From contig AP018280.1 in assembly GCA_004296455.1 (NCBI GenBank), positions 4,030,001 to 4,094,000 of the forward strand: a stretch of DNA of 64,000 nucleotides, in the 5' to 3' direction. The translations under genes and the position numbers were made by a program. Source of the stretch: Calothrix sp. NIES-4101. GTDB lineage: Bacteria; Cyanobacteriota; Cyanobacteriia; Cyanobacteriales; Nostocaceae. Position 1 is the first letter of the stretch. Every line of letters begins with the position of its first letter. The notes under the pieces are model-generated. The model was not told the origin of the DNA. It did no database searches and saw nothing but the letters and a program-made list of their open reading frames with translations. Shown piece by piece: positions 1 to 8,385 of the stretch.

Positions 1-3000
1 TCTGCGTTAGGAAATATAATTGCAGAGATGTCTGGGGATGTTTGCCGGGTTTTGCTAGTAGTTGACCAATTCGAGGAGATTTACACGCTTTGCTCGAATT
101 TGAAAGAGCGGCAAATTTTGATTGATGGGTTGTTGAATGTTTGCAGAGATGAACGGTTTTCTGCCACGGTGGTGATGACATTACGGGCGGATTTTTTGGG
201 TAAAGCGATGTCCTATCAAACACTAGGTAAAGCTTTGCAGGATTTTCCCCCGTCTTTGCTGGTACCGATGAGTCGCGCAGAATTGGAAAGGGCAATTATT
301 CAACCTGCGGCTAGGTATTCGGTGGAGTTGGAGGAGGGTTTGGTTAATAAGTTGATTGATGATGTGGGTTCGGGGGAGGGTAGTTTACCGTTGCAGCAGT
401 TTGCTTTGACGCAGTTGTGGGGGAAACAACGTCCAGGATTGTTGACGCATCAAGCTTATATCGAAATTGGTGGGGTAACGCAGGCTGTAGCAAATCATGC
501 GAAAGCTGTTTATGCTGGGTTGAGTGAGGAGCAACAAAAAAGAGCGCAACGGCTGTTTATTCAGTTGGTGCAACCGGGGGAAGGTACGGAGGATACCCGG
601 AGGTTAGCAACTCGTGATGAGGTGGGGGATTATTGGGATTTGGTGACGTTGTTGGCTAACGAGCGCTTGTTGGTGACGAACCGTAATGAGTTGGTTGAGG
701 ATACAGTGGAGGTTGTGCATGAGGCTTTGATTCGGAATTGGGGACGGTTGCGGGGGTGGATGGATGATAATCGGGAGTTTCGTGTTTGGCAAGAACGGTT
801 GAAGGTGGCTTTGCAGCAATGGGTGGATAGTAATAAAGATGATGGGGGTTTGTTGCGGGGTGCGACTTTGGCTGTGGCTGAGGATTGGTTGCAGAAGCGG
901 GGGGAGGAAGTTAGTAAAGCGCAGCGATGGTTTATTGAGAAGGGCGTGGAATTGCGGGAGCGGGAGAAGAAGCAGAAGGAGAGATTACGACGACGGGTTA
1001 TTGGTGGGTTGGCTACTGGTTTGGTTTTGGCTTTGAGTTTGGCTGGTTTTGCAGGTTGGCAATGGCGAGAAGTACAAGTTCGTGAAACAAATGCTCAGTT
1101 AATTGCTGGTAGTTTATCTGCACAAAAACTCTTGGAATCTAAATCGAATGACTTAGAAGCTTTAGTTGAGGCTGTTAAGACAGGCAAAAGTTTGCGGCAT
1201 TCGTTGGGTGTGCAGCCTGAGATCAAAATGCAAACTTTAGCAACATTGAACCAAGTCGTTTATGGTGTGAAAGAGCATAACCGTTTACCAAGTGGGGCTA
1301 TAAGCGTTTGTTTTAGCCCAGATGGCAATATTATTGCTTCTAGTGGATTGGATGGGATAATAAAACTTTGGAGCAAAAACGGTAAACTACTGCAATCTTT
1401 CAAAGGTCATGAGGGGATAGTTTACAGTATTCGTTTCAGTCCTAACGGCAATACTATTGCTTCTGGTGGATCGGATGGGATAATAAAACTTTGGAGCAAA
1501 TATGGTAAACCACTGCAAGCTTTCAAAGGTAATAACACTCAGGTTATGAGTGTTCGTTTTAGCCCAGATGGCGAAACCATTGCTTCTGCTGGAGTTGATG
1601 GAGTAATCGAATTTTGGAGCAAAGATGGTAAACCACTAAAAAGTATTGAAGCTAATCGTGGAGAAGTTTCAAGTATTAGTTTTAGTATTGACAGCAACAC
1701 TATTGCCTCTGCTGACGGGACAGTTGATGACCAGAACACGAATATCAAACTTTGGAGTAAAGATGGTAAACTACTGCAAAGCCTTGAAGGTCATAAAGGT
1801 GGAATTACAAGTGTTAATTTCAGTCCTGACGGCAACACTATTGCTTCTGGTGGATGGGATGAAACAATCAAACTTTGGAGCAAAGAGGGTAAATTACTGC
1901 GAACCCTCGAAGGTCATCGTAACCCCAAAGGTGCTCGAAATTCTGTTTGGAGTGTTAGCTTCAGTCCTGATGGTAGTAATTTAGTTTCTGTCGGTTCCCC
2001 TGACAATAAAATTAAACTTTGGAGCAAAGATGGTAGAGAATTGCAAACTCTTCCAGGTAATGGTTCGGGTTATGAAAGTGCTAGTTTCAGTCCAGACAGT
2101 TACACTATTGCTGCTGGCGGTTTGGATAAAATTAAACTTTGGAGCAGAGATAGTAGAAAACCAGAGACTCTCAGTAATATTTATACTAGCAAAAATTTCA
2201 ATACTACTGCTTCTGTTGAAGATGGGAGAACAATCAAAATTTGGAGTAAAGATGGGAAACTACTGCAAACTCTTAAAGGTCATCTTAGCCCGGTTCGTAG
2301 TGTCAGTTTTAGCCCTGATGGCAACACCATTGCCTCTGGAGATACGGACGGGAAAATAATACTTTGGAGTAAAGATGGTAAACAACTGCAAGTCATTGAA
2401 AGTGGTTACCGGCATACGATTTTATCTATCACTTTTAGCCCAGATGGTGATACTATTGCCGTCTCTGGTCTTGGTGGAATGTTAATACTTTTGAACAAAG
2501 ACGGTCAACTAAAACCTCTCGAAGGTCATTTATCCGGTACTGATGTTTCCGTTAGTTTCAACCCTGATAGAAATATTATTGCCTCTAGTGATAGTAGCGG
2601 CGGTAAAATCAAACTTTGGAGCAAAGATGGTAAAGAATTACCAGGAATTGGAGTTAATGGTTCCCTGGTTACTTTCAGTCCAGACGGTAAAACAATTGCT
2701 TCACTTAATGATAGAACAATCACACTTTGGAGCAAAGAGGGGAAAATACTGAAGACTTTAAGAGGAGCTTTAGATCGTATTTTTAGCATTAGTTTCAGTC
2801 CAGATGGCAACATTATAGCCTCTGGTAATAGAGATGGAACAATCACACTTTGGAGCAAAGATGGTAGAGAAATACAAACTTTTAAAGGACATAATGGTGA
2901 GGTTACACAAGTCAGGTTTAGTGAAGATGGCAAAACCCTTGCTTCTACTGGAGACGGGAAAATAAGTCTATGGAATTTTGACCTTGATGATTTAGTAAAA

Positions 3001-3102
3001 AAAGGTTGCGATTGGCTGCACGATTACCTGCAAAATAACCCCGATGTCAGCACAGAAGATAGACGTTTGTGTGACAACATCAAAACAATTCGCAAGTCGT
3101 AA
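1..3102 (+). CDS. nSTAND1 NTPase-WD40 repeat protein, 5' end outside window
   Basis: The reading frame is open to base 1, so the start, Walker A and any N-terminal effector lie upstream. The visible part opens at the Walker B stretch (LLVVDQFEE), continues through the nSTAND1 helical region, and has a hydrophobic helix near codons 327-345 (GLATGLVLALSLAGFAGW). About 14 WD40-like repeats follow, each with an FSPDG...LWSKDG pattern. They are clearly diverged from one another, unlike those of the paralogue at 8386. By family, STAND proteins are signal-activated NTPase switches in which the repeats sense a ligand. The last 40 or so residues match the C-terminus of the 8386 gene closely, and the last 56 bp around the stop are identical at DNA level. 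The upstream part is probably a CHAT or similar effector, but this cannot be seen. Confidence 0.9.
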   Translation, partial: SALGNIIAEMSGDVCRVLLVVDQFEEIYTLCSNLKERQILIDGLLNVCRDERFSATVVMTLRADFLGKAMSYQTLGKALQDFPPSLLVPMSRAELERAIIQPAARYSVELEEGLVNKLIDDVGSGEGSLPLQQFALTQLWGKQRPGLLTHQAYIEIGGVTQAVANHAKAVYAGLSEEQQKRAQRLFIQLVQPGEGTEDTRRLATRDEVGDYWDLVTLLANERLLVTNRNELVEDTVEVVHEALIRNWGRLRGWMDDNREFRVWQERLKVALQQWVDSNKDDGGLLRGATLAVAEDWLQKRGEEVSKAQRWFIEKGVELREREKKQKERLRRRVIGGLATGLVLALSLAGFAGWQWREVQVRETNAQLIAGSLSAQKLLESKSNDLEALVEAVKTGKSLRHSLGVQPEIKMQTLATLNQVVYGVKEHNRLPSGAISVCFSPDGNIIASSGLDGIIKLWSKNGKLLQSFKGHEGIVYSIRFSPNGNTIASGGSDGIIKLWSKYGKPLQAFKGNNTQVMSVRFSPDGETIASAGVDGVIEFWSKDGKPLKSIEANRGEVSSISFSIDSNTIASADGTVDDQNTNIKLWSKDGKLLQSLEGHKGGITSVNFSPDGNTIASGGWDETIKLWSKEGKLLRTLEGHRNPKGARNSVWSVSFSPDGSNLVSVGSPDNKIKLWSKDGRELQTLPGNGSGYESASFSPDSYTIAAGGLDKIKLWSRDSRKPETLSNIYTSKNFNTTASVEDGRTIKIWSKDGKLLQTLKGHLSPVRSVSFSPDGNTIASGDTDGKIILWSKDGKQLQVIESGYRHTILSITFSPDGDTIAVSGLGGMLILLNKDGQLKPLEGHLSGTDVSVSFNPDRNIIASSDSSGGKIKLWSKDGKELPGIGVNGSLVTFSPDGKTIASLNDRTITLWSKEGKILKTLRGALDRIFSISFSPDGNIIASGNRDGTITLWSKDGREIQTFKGHNGEVTQVRFSEDGKTLASTGDGKISLWNFDLDDLVKKGCDWLHDYLQNNPDVSTEDRRLCDNIKTIRKS

Positions 3103-3123
3103 TTCGCAATTCGCAATTTGAAA
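3089..3123 (+). repeat. STRR heptanucleotide repeat overlapping stop codon
   Basis: Five consecutive heptamers (TTCGCAA, GTCGTAA, TTCGCAA, TTCGCAA, TTTGAAA). The TAA of the second unit is the stop codon of the STAND gene. This is the STRR type of repeat known from heterocystous cyanobacteria. The same five units recur at 12809-12843. Confidence 0.8.
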
Positions 3124-3137
3124 TTGGTGATGTTGGT

Positions 3138-3308
3138 GTGCGATCGCGTTTCTGATTCAGGCTGAATTAAAAACGCGATTGGTAAGGTTATTTCAGGTGC
3201 GATCGCATTTACGAAAAAGCTTAAATTAGAAGTGCGATTGGTAGGATTTTGTAAGGTGCGATCGCATAAGCAAACAGAATTAAATAATCTGTGCGATCGC
3301 TGACATTG
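3138..3308. repeat. HIP1-anchored intergenic direct repeats, about 60 bp period
   Basis: GTGCGATCGC octamer-bearing units recur about every 60 bp. Each is followed by a GGCTGAATTAAAA-like stretch and a degenerate GTGCGATTGGTA...TTTTGTGAG stretch. The same composite unit is found at 4012-4080, 4974-5155 and 6077-6236. No gene lies here. Confidence 0.7.
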
Positions 3309-3351
3309 CTATAATTAAAACAGAATAATTACATTATCCTTTCTCTCAACT

Positions 3352-3615
3352 ATGGAAATCACAAAAATATCCAAAGAAGGACAAGTAATCATTCCCGAAC
3401 CATTGCGAAAATCTCATGGTTGGGAAGTAGGACAGGAACTAATCGCAATTGATATGGGTGATGGAATTCTTCTCAAACCGAAAAAACCCTTTTTAGAAAC
3501 CACATTGGCTGATGTTGCTGGTTGTTTAAAATACCAAGGTACAGCAAAAACTATTGAAGAAATAGATGATGCTATTCGTCAGGGTATAGAGGAATCATGG
3601 CATGGTGGCAGTTGA
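3352..3615 (+). CDS. vapB: AbrB/MazE-type antitoxin of a VapBC pair
   Basis: An 87-residue protein. The N-terminal 45 residues have the swapped-hairpin AbrB pattern (ITKISKEGQVIIPEPLR, then an aliphatic strand, then GILLKPKKPF), which is the DNA-binding half. The C-terminus is acidic and helical, as expected for the part that masks the toxin. By family it neutralises the PIN toxin encoded next and represses the shared promoter. Its stop overlaps the toxin start by 14 bp, indicating translational coupling. An AT-rich leader precedes it. The pairing is well supported; the exact VapB subfamily is not determined. Confidence 0.88.
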   Translation: MEITKISKEGQVIIPEPLRKSHGWEVGQELIAIDMGDGILLKPKKPFLETTLADVAGCLKYQGTAKTIEEIDDAIRQGIEESWHGGS

Positions 3616-3991
3616 TACTAATGTAATTGTGCGTTTTTTGACTCAAGATGATGAATTGCAATATCAAAAAAGTCTAGAAATTTTTCAAACACAGAATGTT
3701 TTTATTCCTGATACTGTAATTTTAGAAACTGGATGGGTACTTAGATTTGCTTATAAATTTAAGCCTGTGGAAATTTGTGAGGCTTTGAAAAAACTTTTTG
3801 GCTTACCGAATGTTCACCTTAATAACGCAAATCTTGTTGCTCAATCACTGCAATGGCATGAAGCTGGCTTAGATTTTGCAGATGCTTTTCACCTTGCCAA
3901 TAGTCAAAATCATACACAATTTTATACTTTTGATGAGAAGTTTATCAAAAAAGCGAAGGGTTTAACTGACTGTCAAGTGCAGCAACCATAA
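3602..3991 (+). CDS. vapC: PIN-domain ribonuclease toxin (VapC family)
   Basis: A 129-residue PIN domain with the usual acidic set visible: D5 (VDTNV), E42 (ILETGW), D91/D94 (DFADAFH) and D111 (TFDEKF). By family it is a Mg-dependent endoribonuclease that cleaves tRNA or rRNA when its antitoxin is lost. The ATG lies inside the end of the antitoxin gene, and the VAVDTN opening is the normal start for this family. All catalytic acids are present, so it is probably active. The RNA target cannot be inferred. Confidence 0.9.
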   Translation: MVAVDTNVIVRFLTQDDELQYQKSLEIFQTQNVFIPDTVILETGWVLRFAYKFKPVEICEALKKLFGLPNVHLNNANLVAQSLQWHEAGLDFADAFHLANSQNHTQFYTFDEKFIKKAKGLTDCQVQQP

Positions 3992-4011
3992 CTTTGTATT
4001 TTTATCTACAT

Positions 4012-4080
4012 AGCGATCGCGTTTACGATGCGGGGGGAATTTAAAGCGCGATTAGTGTGTTTTTTGAGGTGAGATCGCGT
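4012..4080. repeat. HIP1-containing intergenic repeat unit
   Basis: One copy of the roughly 60-bp HIP1 composite unit (GCGATCGCGTTTACGATG, then AATTTAAAGCGCGATTAG, then a GAGGTGAGATCGCG end). It sits between the convergent vapC gene and the 4104 gene. Confidence 0.55.
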
Positions 4081-4103
4081 CAAATTTTCATAGGATAAAG
4101 ATA

Positions 4104-4358
4104 CTAAGAAGCGAATTTTTCTAAAAAACGGCTGAAAACATCCTTATCCATTAAACCATTTTCATCTAATATTTTACGCACAGCTACTAAATGCATAGTT
4201 CTTACATTTGCTTGTTGCTCATAGCCAGGTAAAACAACTAATGTACCTAGTGGAGAATATTCATAGACTTTATGCGAGCCAGTTGTTGGTATTTCCACAA
4301 AACCTATACTCAATAGCAATTCTTCGAGTTCGGCAAACTTAATATCTCTAGTCATCAT
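4104..4358 (-). CDS. HicA-like small protein
   Basis: An 84-residue protein with the HicA-type layout: a helix (FAELEELLLSIGF), then a strand with GSH at residues 27-29 (TTGSHKVYEY), then a second strand (GTLVVLPGY) and a helix (HLVAVRKILDENGL). In HicA toxins the histidine of the GSH motif is needed for mRNA cleavage. No HicB-like antitoxin is adjacent. Instead its start overlaps by 11 bp the end of a DUF4365 gene (4348-4857), so the two are surely co-transcribed. It may be a HicA-fold protein working with DUF4365, or a toxin with an unusual partner. Toxicity is inferred only. Confidence 0.65.
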   Translation of the reverse strand: MMTRDIKFAELEELLLSIGFVEIPTTGSHKVYEYSPLGTLVVLPGYEQQANVRTMHLVAVRKILDENGLMDKDVFSRFLEKFAS

Positions 4359-4857
4359 GACGAATTACCCCTCTCAGTTGCTTGAGTACATCATTCTTAA
4401 ATGTAGCAAATTTTTTAATAGCATCTTGGTTAACAATATTCTTTGTCGGCACACGAACCATTATACTGTCTCGAACTTGTTGTAGGTCGAATTTTTCTAA
4501 ATTCTCAAAGTATGCCTGTAAATATAACCAGTAAGCCTCATTTATCTGAGCATCATATATAATTAAAACGCATGGCATTGGCTCATTTAACCATAGTTCC
4601 AAGTCCGAACGATTCAGCTTAAAAGTAACTGTTTCATTATCTACTAACTTAATTAAAGAACTGGTTGCTTTTAATTGTACATATATTTGACCATTTTCAA
4701 TTTCTCCATTCTCGTCATAAGTAAATATTTGCAAGTCATAGCCATAATCATATTCAATCCGCTCTACTGAATAACCACACAAAAATATGTATCTTTCAAC
4801 ATAATTAACGCTTAAGTCGGCGATGATGTGTTCTCTTGGTCTCTTTTTTCTTGGCAT
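4348..4857 (-). CDS. DUF4365 protein, predicted PD-(D/E)xK-like fold
   Basis: A 169-residue protein matching the DUF4365 pattern. The core reads GYDLQI at 39-44 and IYVQLKAT at 58-65, giving a D41...Q61-x-K63 arrangement like the (D/E/Q)xK nuclease active site. The lysine-rich MPRKKRPREH start is typical for the family. By family the biochemical role is unsettled; the fold suggests nucleic-acid binding or cutting. It is the first gene of a two-gene minus-strand operon with the HicA-like gene. The flanking toxin genes and repeats suggest a defence or addiction locus. Confidence 0.75.
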   Translation of the reverse strand: MPRKKRPREHIIADLSVNYVERYIFLCGYSVERIEYDYGYDLQIFTYDENGEIENGQIYVQLKATSSLIKLVDNETVTFKLNRSDLELWLNEPMPCVLIIYDAQINEAYWLYLQAYFENLEKFDLQQVRDSIMVRVPTKNIVNQDAIKKFATFKNDVLKQLRGVIRHDD

Positions 4858-5267
4858 TATTTAATTAATCGTCATTTTTCAATAATTTTTCGCCTTCCCA
4901 AATGCTATCAAATAACAAGTGCATTAGCGTCAGCTTTCCACAGGAATCCCATAGAAAATATGGGTTGAATAGAAGTGCGACTGGTACGGTTTTTTGATGT
5001 GCGATCGCTTACAGTAAAGGCTAAATTAAAAGTAACGATCGCGTTTGTGCTAGGGTTAAATTGGAAGTGCGATTGGTACTATTTTGTGAGGTGCGATCGC
5101 ATTACTATAATGCTTGAATTAAAAGTACGATTGCTAGGGTTTTGTGAGGTGCGTAGGCGTAGCCCGTCGTAGACATCGCTTGGCTAGTTAGGATAGAAGC
5201 CAATAGCACTTTGCACACCTTAACTATGAGGTAGAATGGTAATACTCCCAGATGAATCAATTAAGTT
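4858..5267. repeat. Intergenic region with HIP1 composite repeats (4974-5155)
   Basis: Contains about three units of the 60-bp HIP1 composite repeat. A different dispersed cyanobacterial repeat follows at 5148-5180, containing GCGTAGCCCGTCGTAGACATCGC-type sequence split over several short arms. A short open frame at 4975-5172 runs through these repeats and is not a credible gene. Confidence 0.6.
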
Positions 5268-5684
5268 GTGTCAGCGAAGGATAAATTTCACGATATTGTG
5301 AGATTAGCTTTGGAAAAAGACGGGTGGAATGTTACAAACGACCCTCTGTATATTGATTTTGGTCAAGTTCAGATGCGTATCGATTTGGGAGCAGAGAAGT
5401 TACTTGCAGCAGAAAAGGAAGGAGAAAAAATTGCTGTTTAAATCAAAAGTTTTCTAAATCCATCAGCTATCACTGATTTTCATCTTGCTTTGGGACAATT
5501 CCTTAACTATCGCACTGCTCTTAGGGGAAAAGAACCAGAACGTAACCTATATTTAGCAGTTGGTGCAGAAACCTATAATGATTTTTTTACGCTTCCGTTT
5601 CTACAGCTTCAAATTCAAGAATTTCAATTAAAGCTAGTGATTTACGATACTGAAACTGAGGAGATAGTAAAATGGATAAGTTAG
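5268..5684 (+). pseudogene. xisH: xisH homologue interrupted by one nonsense codon
   Basis: Read from a GTG at 5268, the frame gives an XisH-like protein of the normal length of about 138 residues: a KDKFHDIVRLALEKDGW opening, YIDFGQVQMRIDLGAEKLLAAEKEGEKIAV, a TAA at 5439-5441, then IKSFLNPSAITDFHLALGQFLNYRTAL and the usual LYLAV...LVIYDTETEEIVKWIS end. In XisH homologues the stop position is a glutamate (AVEIKSF), so one GAA to TAA change explains it. No other lesion is seen. XisH and XisI are needed for fdxN-element excision in Anabaena but are widespread in cyanobacteria with other, unknown roles. The stop could be real inactivation or a sequencing error. Confidence 0.85.
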
Positions 5685-6007
5685 AAAAATATAGGGAATA
5701 CATTCAGCAACTTTTGACAAAATATGGTAGTTATAAACCTTCTTATGGCGATGTAGAAGTAGAACAAATATTTGATACTGTCCGCGACCATTATCAACTT
5801 GTTAATGTAGGCTGGGAAAATAAACATCGTGTGTATGGTTGTTCAATACACATCGATATCAAGAATGAAAAAATTTGGATTCAGTGGAATGGAACTGAGA
5901 TAAATATTGCGGAAGAGCTAGTTTTAATGGGAGTTCCCAAACAAGACATTGTGATCGGATTTCATTCACCTTATAAAAGACAGTTTACAGATTTTGCTGT
6001 TGGTTAG
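5672..6007 (+). CDS. xisI: XisI-family protein (fdxN element excision controlling factor-like)
   Basis: A 111-residue intact XisI homologue. The pattern MDKLEKYREYIQQLLTKY, YGDVEVEQIFD, DHYQLVNVGWENKHRVYGCSIHIDIKN, KIWIQWNGTE and DIVIGFHSPYKRQFTDFAVG is characteristic. It overlaps the end of xisH by 13 bp, the standard arrangement. In Anabaena the pair controls XisF-mediated excision of the fdxN element. Elsewhere the pairs are stand-alone and their job is unknown. Here its upstream partner carries a nonsense codon, so XisI may be expressed alone. No element-specific recombinase is visible in the window. Confidence 0.9.
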   Translation: MDKLEKYREYIQQLLTKYGSYKPSYGDVEVEQIFDTVRDHYQLVNVGWENKHRVYGCSIHIDIKNEKIWIQWNGTEINIAEELVLMGVPKQDIVIGFHSPYKRQFTDFAVG

Positions 6008-6500
6008 CAAGTAATTAATAAAACATGCAAAGCTTGCTTGGTGTAGGTTTTTCGCCTTACTATATGGGTTGAATCAGGAGTGCGATTTGTGTAGTTTTGT
6101 GAGGTGCGATCGCTTTACTATAAGGCTCAAATTAAAAGCGCGATTGGTACTATTTTGTGAGATGCGATCGCATTTATGATAATGCTGGAATGAAATGTGC
6201 GATTGGTACTATTTTGTGAGATGCGATCGCTCCTACTTCTGTCGCTCCTGTAACCTGATACTACAGAAATAATTTTCAAATATTTTCCCAAAAACTGCGT
6301 AAAAACTTCCCAGTCTTTTCGTAGAAGAGTTTAAAGAGATTGGGGAGAAATTACCATGCATTGATAAAAGTCCATATATACCGGGTTAAAGCTCGATACC
6401 TGGGAATTTTACCGAGTGGTGTTGCGTTGCTTCCGTCGAAGGTGCAAATTTCCCTCCCAAAGCTCAAACAACTATTTACCCTACAGTATCTTATGTATCT
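6008..6500. other. Intergenic region: HIP1 repeats and promoter-like motif 2
   Basis: 6077-6236 holds three HIP1 composite units; two contain TGCGATTGGTACTATTTTGTG. The right half (6260-6500) is AT-rich, carries the motif-2 site at 6296-6323, and is the probable leader of the sigma-like gene. Confidence 0.6.
6296..6323 (+). promoter_or_regulatory. Bipartite promoter-like motif 2, site 1
   Basis: TGCGT and CGTA separated by exactly 19 nt, preceded by an A/T-rich stretch ending AAAAAC. The identical arrangement is found at 13953, 14822 and 15562. The spacing suits a -35/-10 pair of an ECF-like sigma factor. It lies about 225 nt before the preferred start of the sigma-like gene at 6549, so that gene may be autoregulated. 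Confidence 0.6.
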
Positions 6501-6548
6501 ATGATGACAACAAAATGCCAAGCATTCGAGGTGCAGCAGGAGATTTCG

Positions 6549-7232
6549 ATGGATGATGATTTTGATTTACAGTTGCGTCAGCTAATCTGTGAAGCACAGC
6601 AGTATACAGCTAAAAGTGTAGAGCGTCGAAAAGCATTGAATCGATTAATTACCAAAATACAGCAATCCAAGAAATTAAAAAGGTTTATACAGTGGCAGGA
6701 TTTACCTGATTTTGAAGATATTTATCACGAAGCTGAAGCAAAAACCTATCTGGAGATTTGCAATAATATTGATAATTATTACCCAGAATATAAGGTGATG
6801 GCTTGGGTAAATCAAATATTCAAATGGCGATTTCAAGATGTTTTAAGACTACACCGAAATCAACCAAGAATATTATCCCTTGATGAGTTAGATAGTTGTA
6901 ATAGTGATTCGGACAAATCTACCAGTAAAGAGTTATCTAGAGTTGCAAAGGAACTCAAAGATAAATTAGTTTCTGAAAGTGAGGATGAATTAGAATTATC
7001 AGCAATTAGAGTTTTTGTGGAAACAGACTCAGAAGGACTTTTACAAAATACTTATATTGGTGAAGATACAAATGCCAATTTACAGAAAGTCATATTAATG
7101 AGATTAGATAATGAAAGATGGGAAGATATATCTAAAAAAATAGGTCACCCGATATCAAGGCTATCTGAGCTATATCAGCGCAATATTAAAAAGCGTAAAA
7201 TTATCGATTATTTTCGTAAATATTTACAGTAA
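6549..7232 (+). CDS. Sigma-70-like regulatory protein (module 1)
   Basis: A protein of about 227 residues. Residues 40-110 resemble sigma region 2 (LPDFEDIYHEAEAKTYLEICNNIDNY, then MAWVNQIFKWRFQDVLRLHR). The C-terminus (residues ~180-225) has a helix-turn-helix-like stretch (LDNERWEDISKKIGHPISRLSELYQRN) in the region-4 position. The start at 6549 is preferred because AGGAG sits six bases before it; an ATG at 6501 would add 16 residues. Proteins of this type in cyanobacteria occur next to DUF1822 and CHAT genes, as here. By inference it is an alternative sigma factor or sigma-like regulator; the match to canonical sigma-70 is weak. A motif-2 site lies upstream. Confidence 0.7.
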   Translation: MDDDFDLQLRQLICEAQQYTAKSVERRKALNRLITKIQQSKKLKRFIQWQDLPDFEDIYHEAEAKTYLEICNNIDNYYPEYKVMAWVNQIFKWRFQDVLRLHRNQPRILSLDELDSCNSDSDKSTSKELSRVAKELKDKLVSESEDELELSAIRVFVETDSEGLLQNTYIGEDTNANLQKVILMRLDNERWEDISKKIGHPISRLSELYQRNIKKRKIIDYFRKYLQ

Positions 7233-7313
7233 TTCTTAAGTAATTTAACTAGCTAGTTAGTTACACTCATAACAGCTACACAGGCAAAAATCACACTTGC
7301 ACAATTATATTCA

Positions 7314-8273
7314 ATGAAAATCATGAACACTAACCACGAACGAACATCTTTTACTATTCCTCTGAGTATAGAAGCTCATGAAAGAGCTAATCAAAGCCGA
7401 CAGGGAATATCAAATACTGAGGATGCGAAAAAAATCTATCTCAATACTTTAGCTGTGTATGCAGTCAATTATTATCTTAATTGTATGGGATTTAAAACTA
7501 ATTTATCAAATATAGATAATAGTAATCCGTGGATGCTTAGTTTAATTGATTTAGCTGATTTAGATGTAAATAATATTGGCACAATCGAATGTCGTCCAGT
7601 TTTACCAGATGTAGAATATTTAGAAATTCCCACCGAAGTAAGAGCAGATAGAGTTGCTTATGTGGCAGTACAATTTAATCAATCTTTGAGAGAGGCAAAA
7701 ATTTTAGGTTTTACTACTCAACAATTGGCGCGGGTACATTTAAGTAAATTACAGTCTGTTGATAATTTACTCGATTATTTAACTGCAAAAGAAGCAAAAA
7801 AAGAAATAAAAAAAGTGGGTGCTAGAGTCAATATTAGAGAATGGATGCAAGAGATATTTACAGAAGGTTGGCAAAGTGTGGAAGAGGTGTTCAGTCAACG
7901 GGATTTAAGTCTTAGATTCGCCAGAAATTTTAGCATTATGCGGTGCAAGAAAATTGATATTGGATTTGACTTAAATGGTACTTCTATTGCTTTAGTTATT
8001 AAGCTTGTTAATCCTCTGGAAAAAGATAAATTACAAATCCCAGAAGAAATTAAAATTGTTATCCAGGCTCATCCATCTCCCGGTACTGGGAACTATTTAC
8101 CCCCAGGATTGAAATTAGTTGTAATTGATGAGAAAGGGGTGGAGGTTGATTCTATAATTTCTCGACAAAATAGTAATTTGGTGGAAATTCCATTAACTGC
8201 GGAGTTGGATGAAATTTTTCAGGTGGAGATGATTTTGGGTGAGTCAAAGGTGGTACAGGAATTTGCTGTATGA
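7314..8273 (+). CDS. DUF1822 family protein (module 1)
   Basis: A 319-residue protein of the cyanobacterial DUF1822 family. It has the typical opening (TSFTIPLSIEAHERANQ), the QKIYLNTLAVYAVNYYL-like helix, the short PWM.SL..LADL motif, an EVRADRVAYVAVQF strand, and a C-terminal beta-rich domain (VIQAHPSPGTGNYLPPGLKLVVID). The function of the family is unknown. It lies 81 bp after the sigma-like gene and about 110 bp before the CHAT-STAND gene, on the same strand. A second DUF1822 gene holds the same position in the module at 25-31 kb. The constant pairing suggests a regulator or adaptor of the sigma-like factor or of the effector. Confidence 0.85.
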   Translation: MKIMNTNHERTSFTIPLSIEAHERANQSRQGISNTEDAKKIYLNTLAVYAVNYYLNCMGFKTNLSNIDNSNPWMLSLIDLADLDVNNIGTIECRPVLPDVEYLEIPTEVRADRVAYVAVQFNQSLREAKILGFTTQQLARVHLSKLQSVDNLLDYLTAKEAKKEIKKVGARVNIREWMQEIFTEGWQSVEEVFSQRDLSLRFARNFSIMRCKKIDIGFDLNGTSIALVIKLVNPLEKDKLQIPEEIKIVIQAHPSPGTGNYLPPGLKLVVIDEKGVEVDSIISRQNSNLVEIPLTAELDEIFQVEMILGESKVVQEFAV

Positions 8274-8300
8274 TTTTTAAATAATAAATAATTTTGTGGG

Positions 8301-8318
8301 ACAGGCAGAAATGCCTGT
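8301..8318. repeat. Inverted repeat upstream of CHAT-STAND gene
   Basis: ACAGGCA-GAAA-TGCCTGT is a perfect 7-bp stem. It belongs to a dispersed cyanobacterial intergenic repeat of the form GTGGGACAGGC...GGGCTGAAGTCCTTACTA. The upstream open frame from 8296 reads through this repeat and is not the true gene start. Confidence 0.65.
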
Positions 8319-8385
8319 CTTCTTGCGACAAAAAAGGGCTGAAGTCCTTACTAGGAAAAAATTAAAAAAATCAATTGCGTTATCT

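Noticed and set aside
4975-5172. 65-codon frame in the HIP1 repeats
   Set aside because: It consists only of translated intergenic repeat units.
5268-6007. A complete fdxN-type excision element
   Set aside because: No XisF-like recombinase or paired recombination sites were seen; XisHI-like genes occur widely without such an element.
8296-8385. Longer CHAT-STAND frame from a GTG at 8296
   Set aside because: It reads through an intergenic hairpin repeat; homology with the 17818 protein starts at the ATG at 8386.
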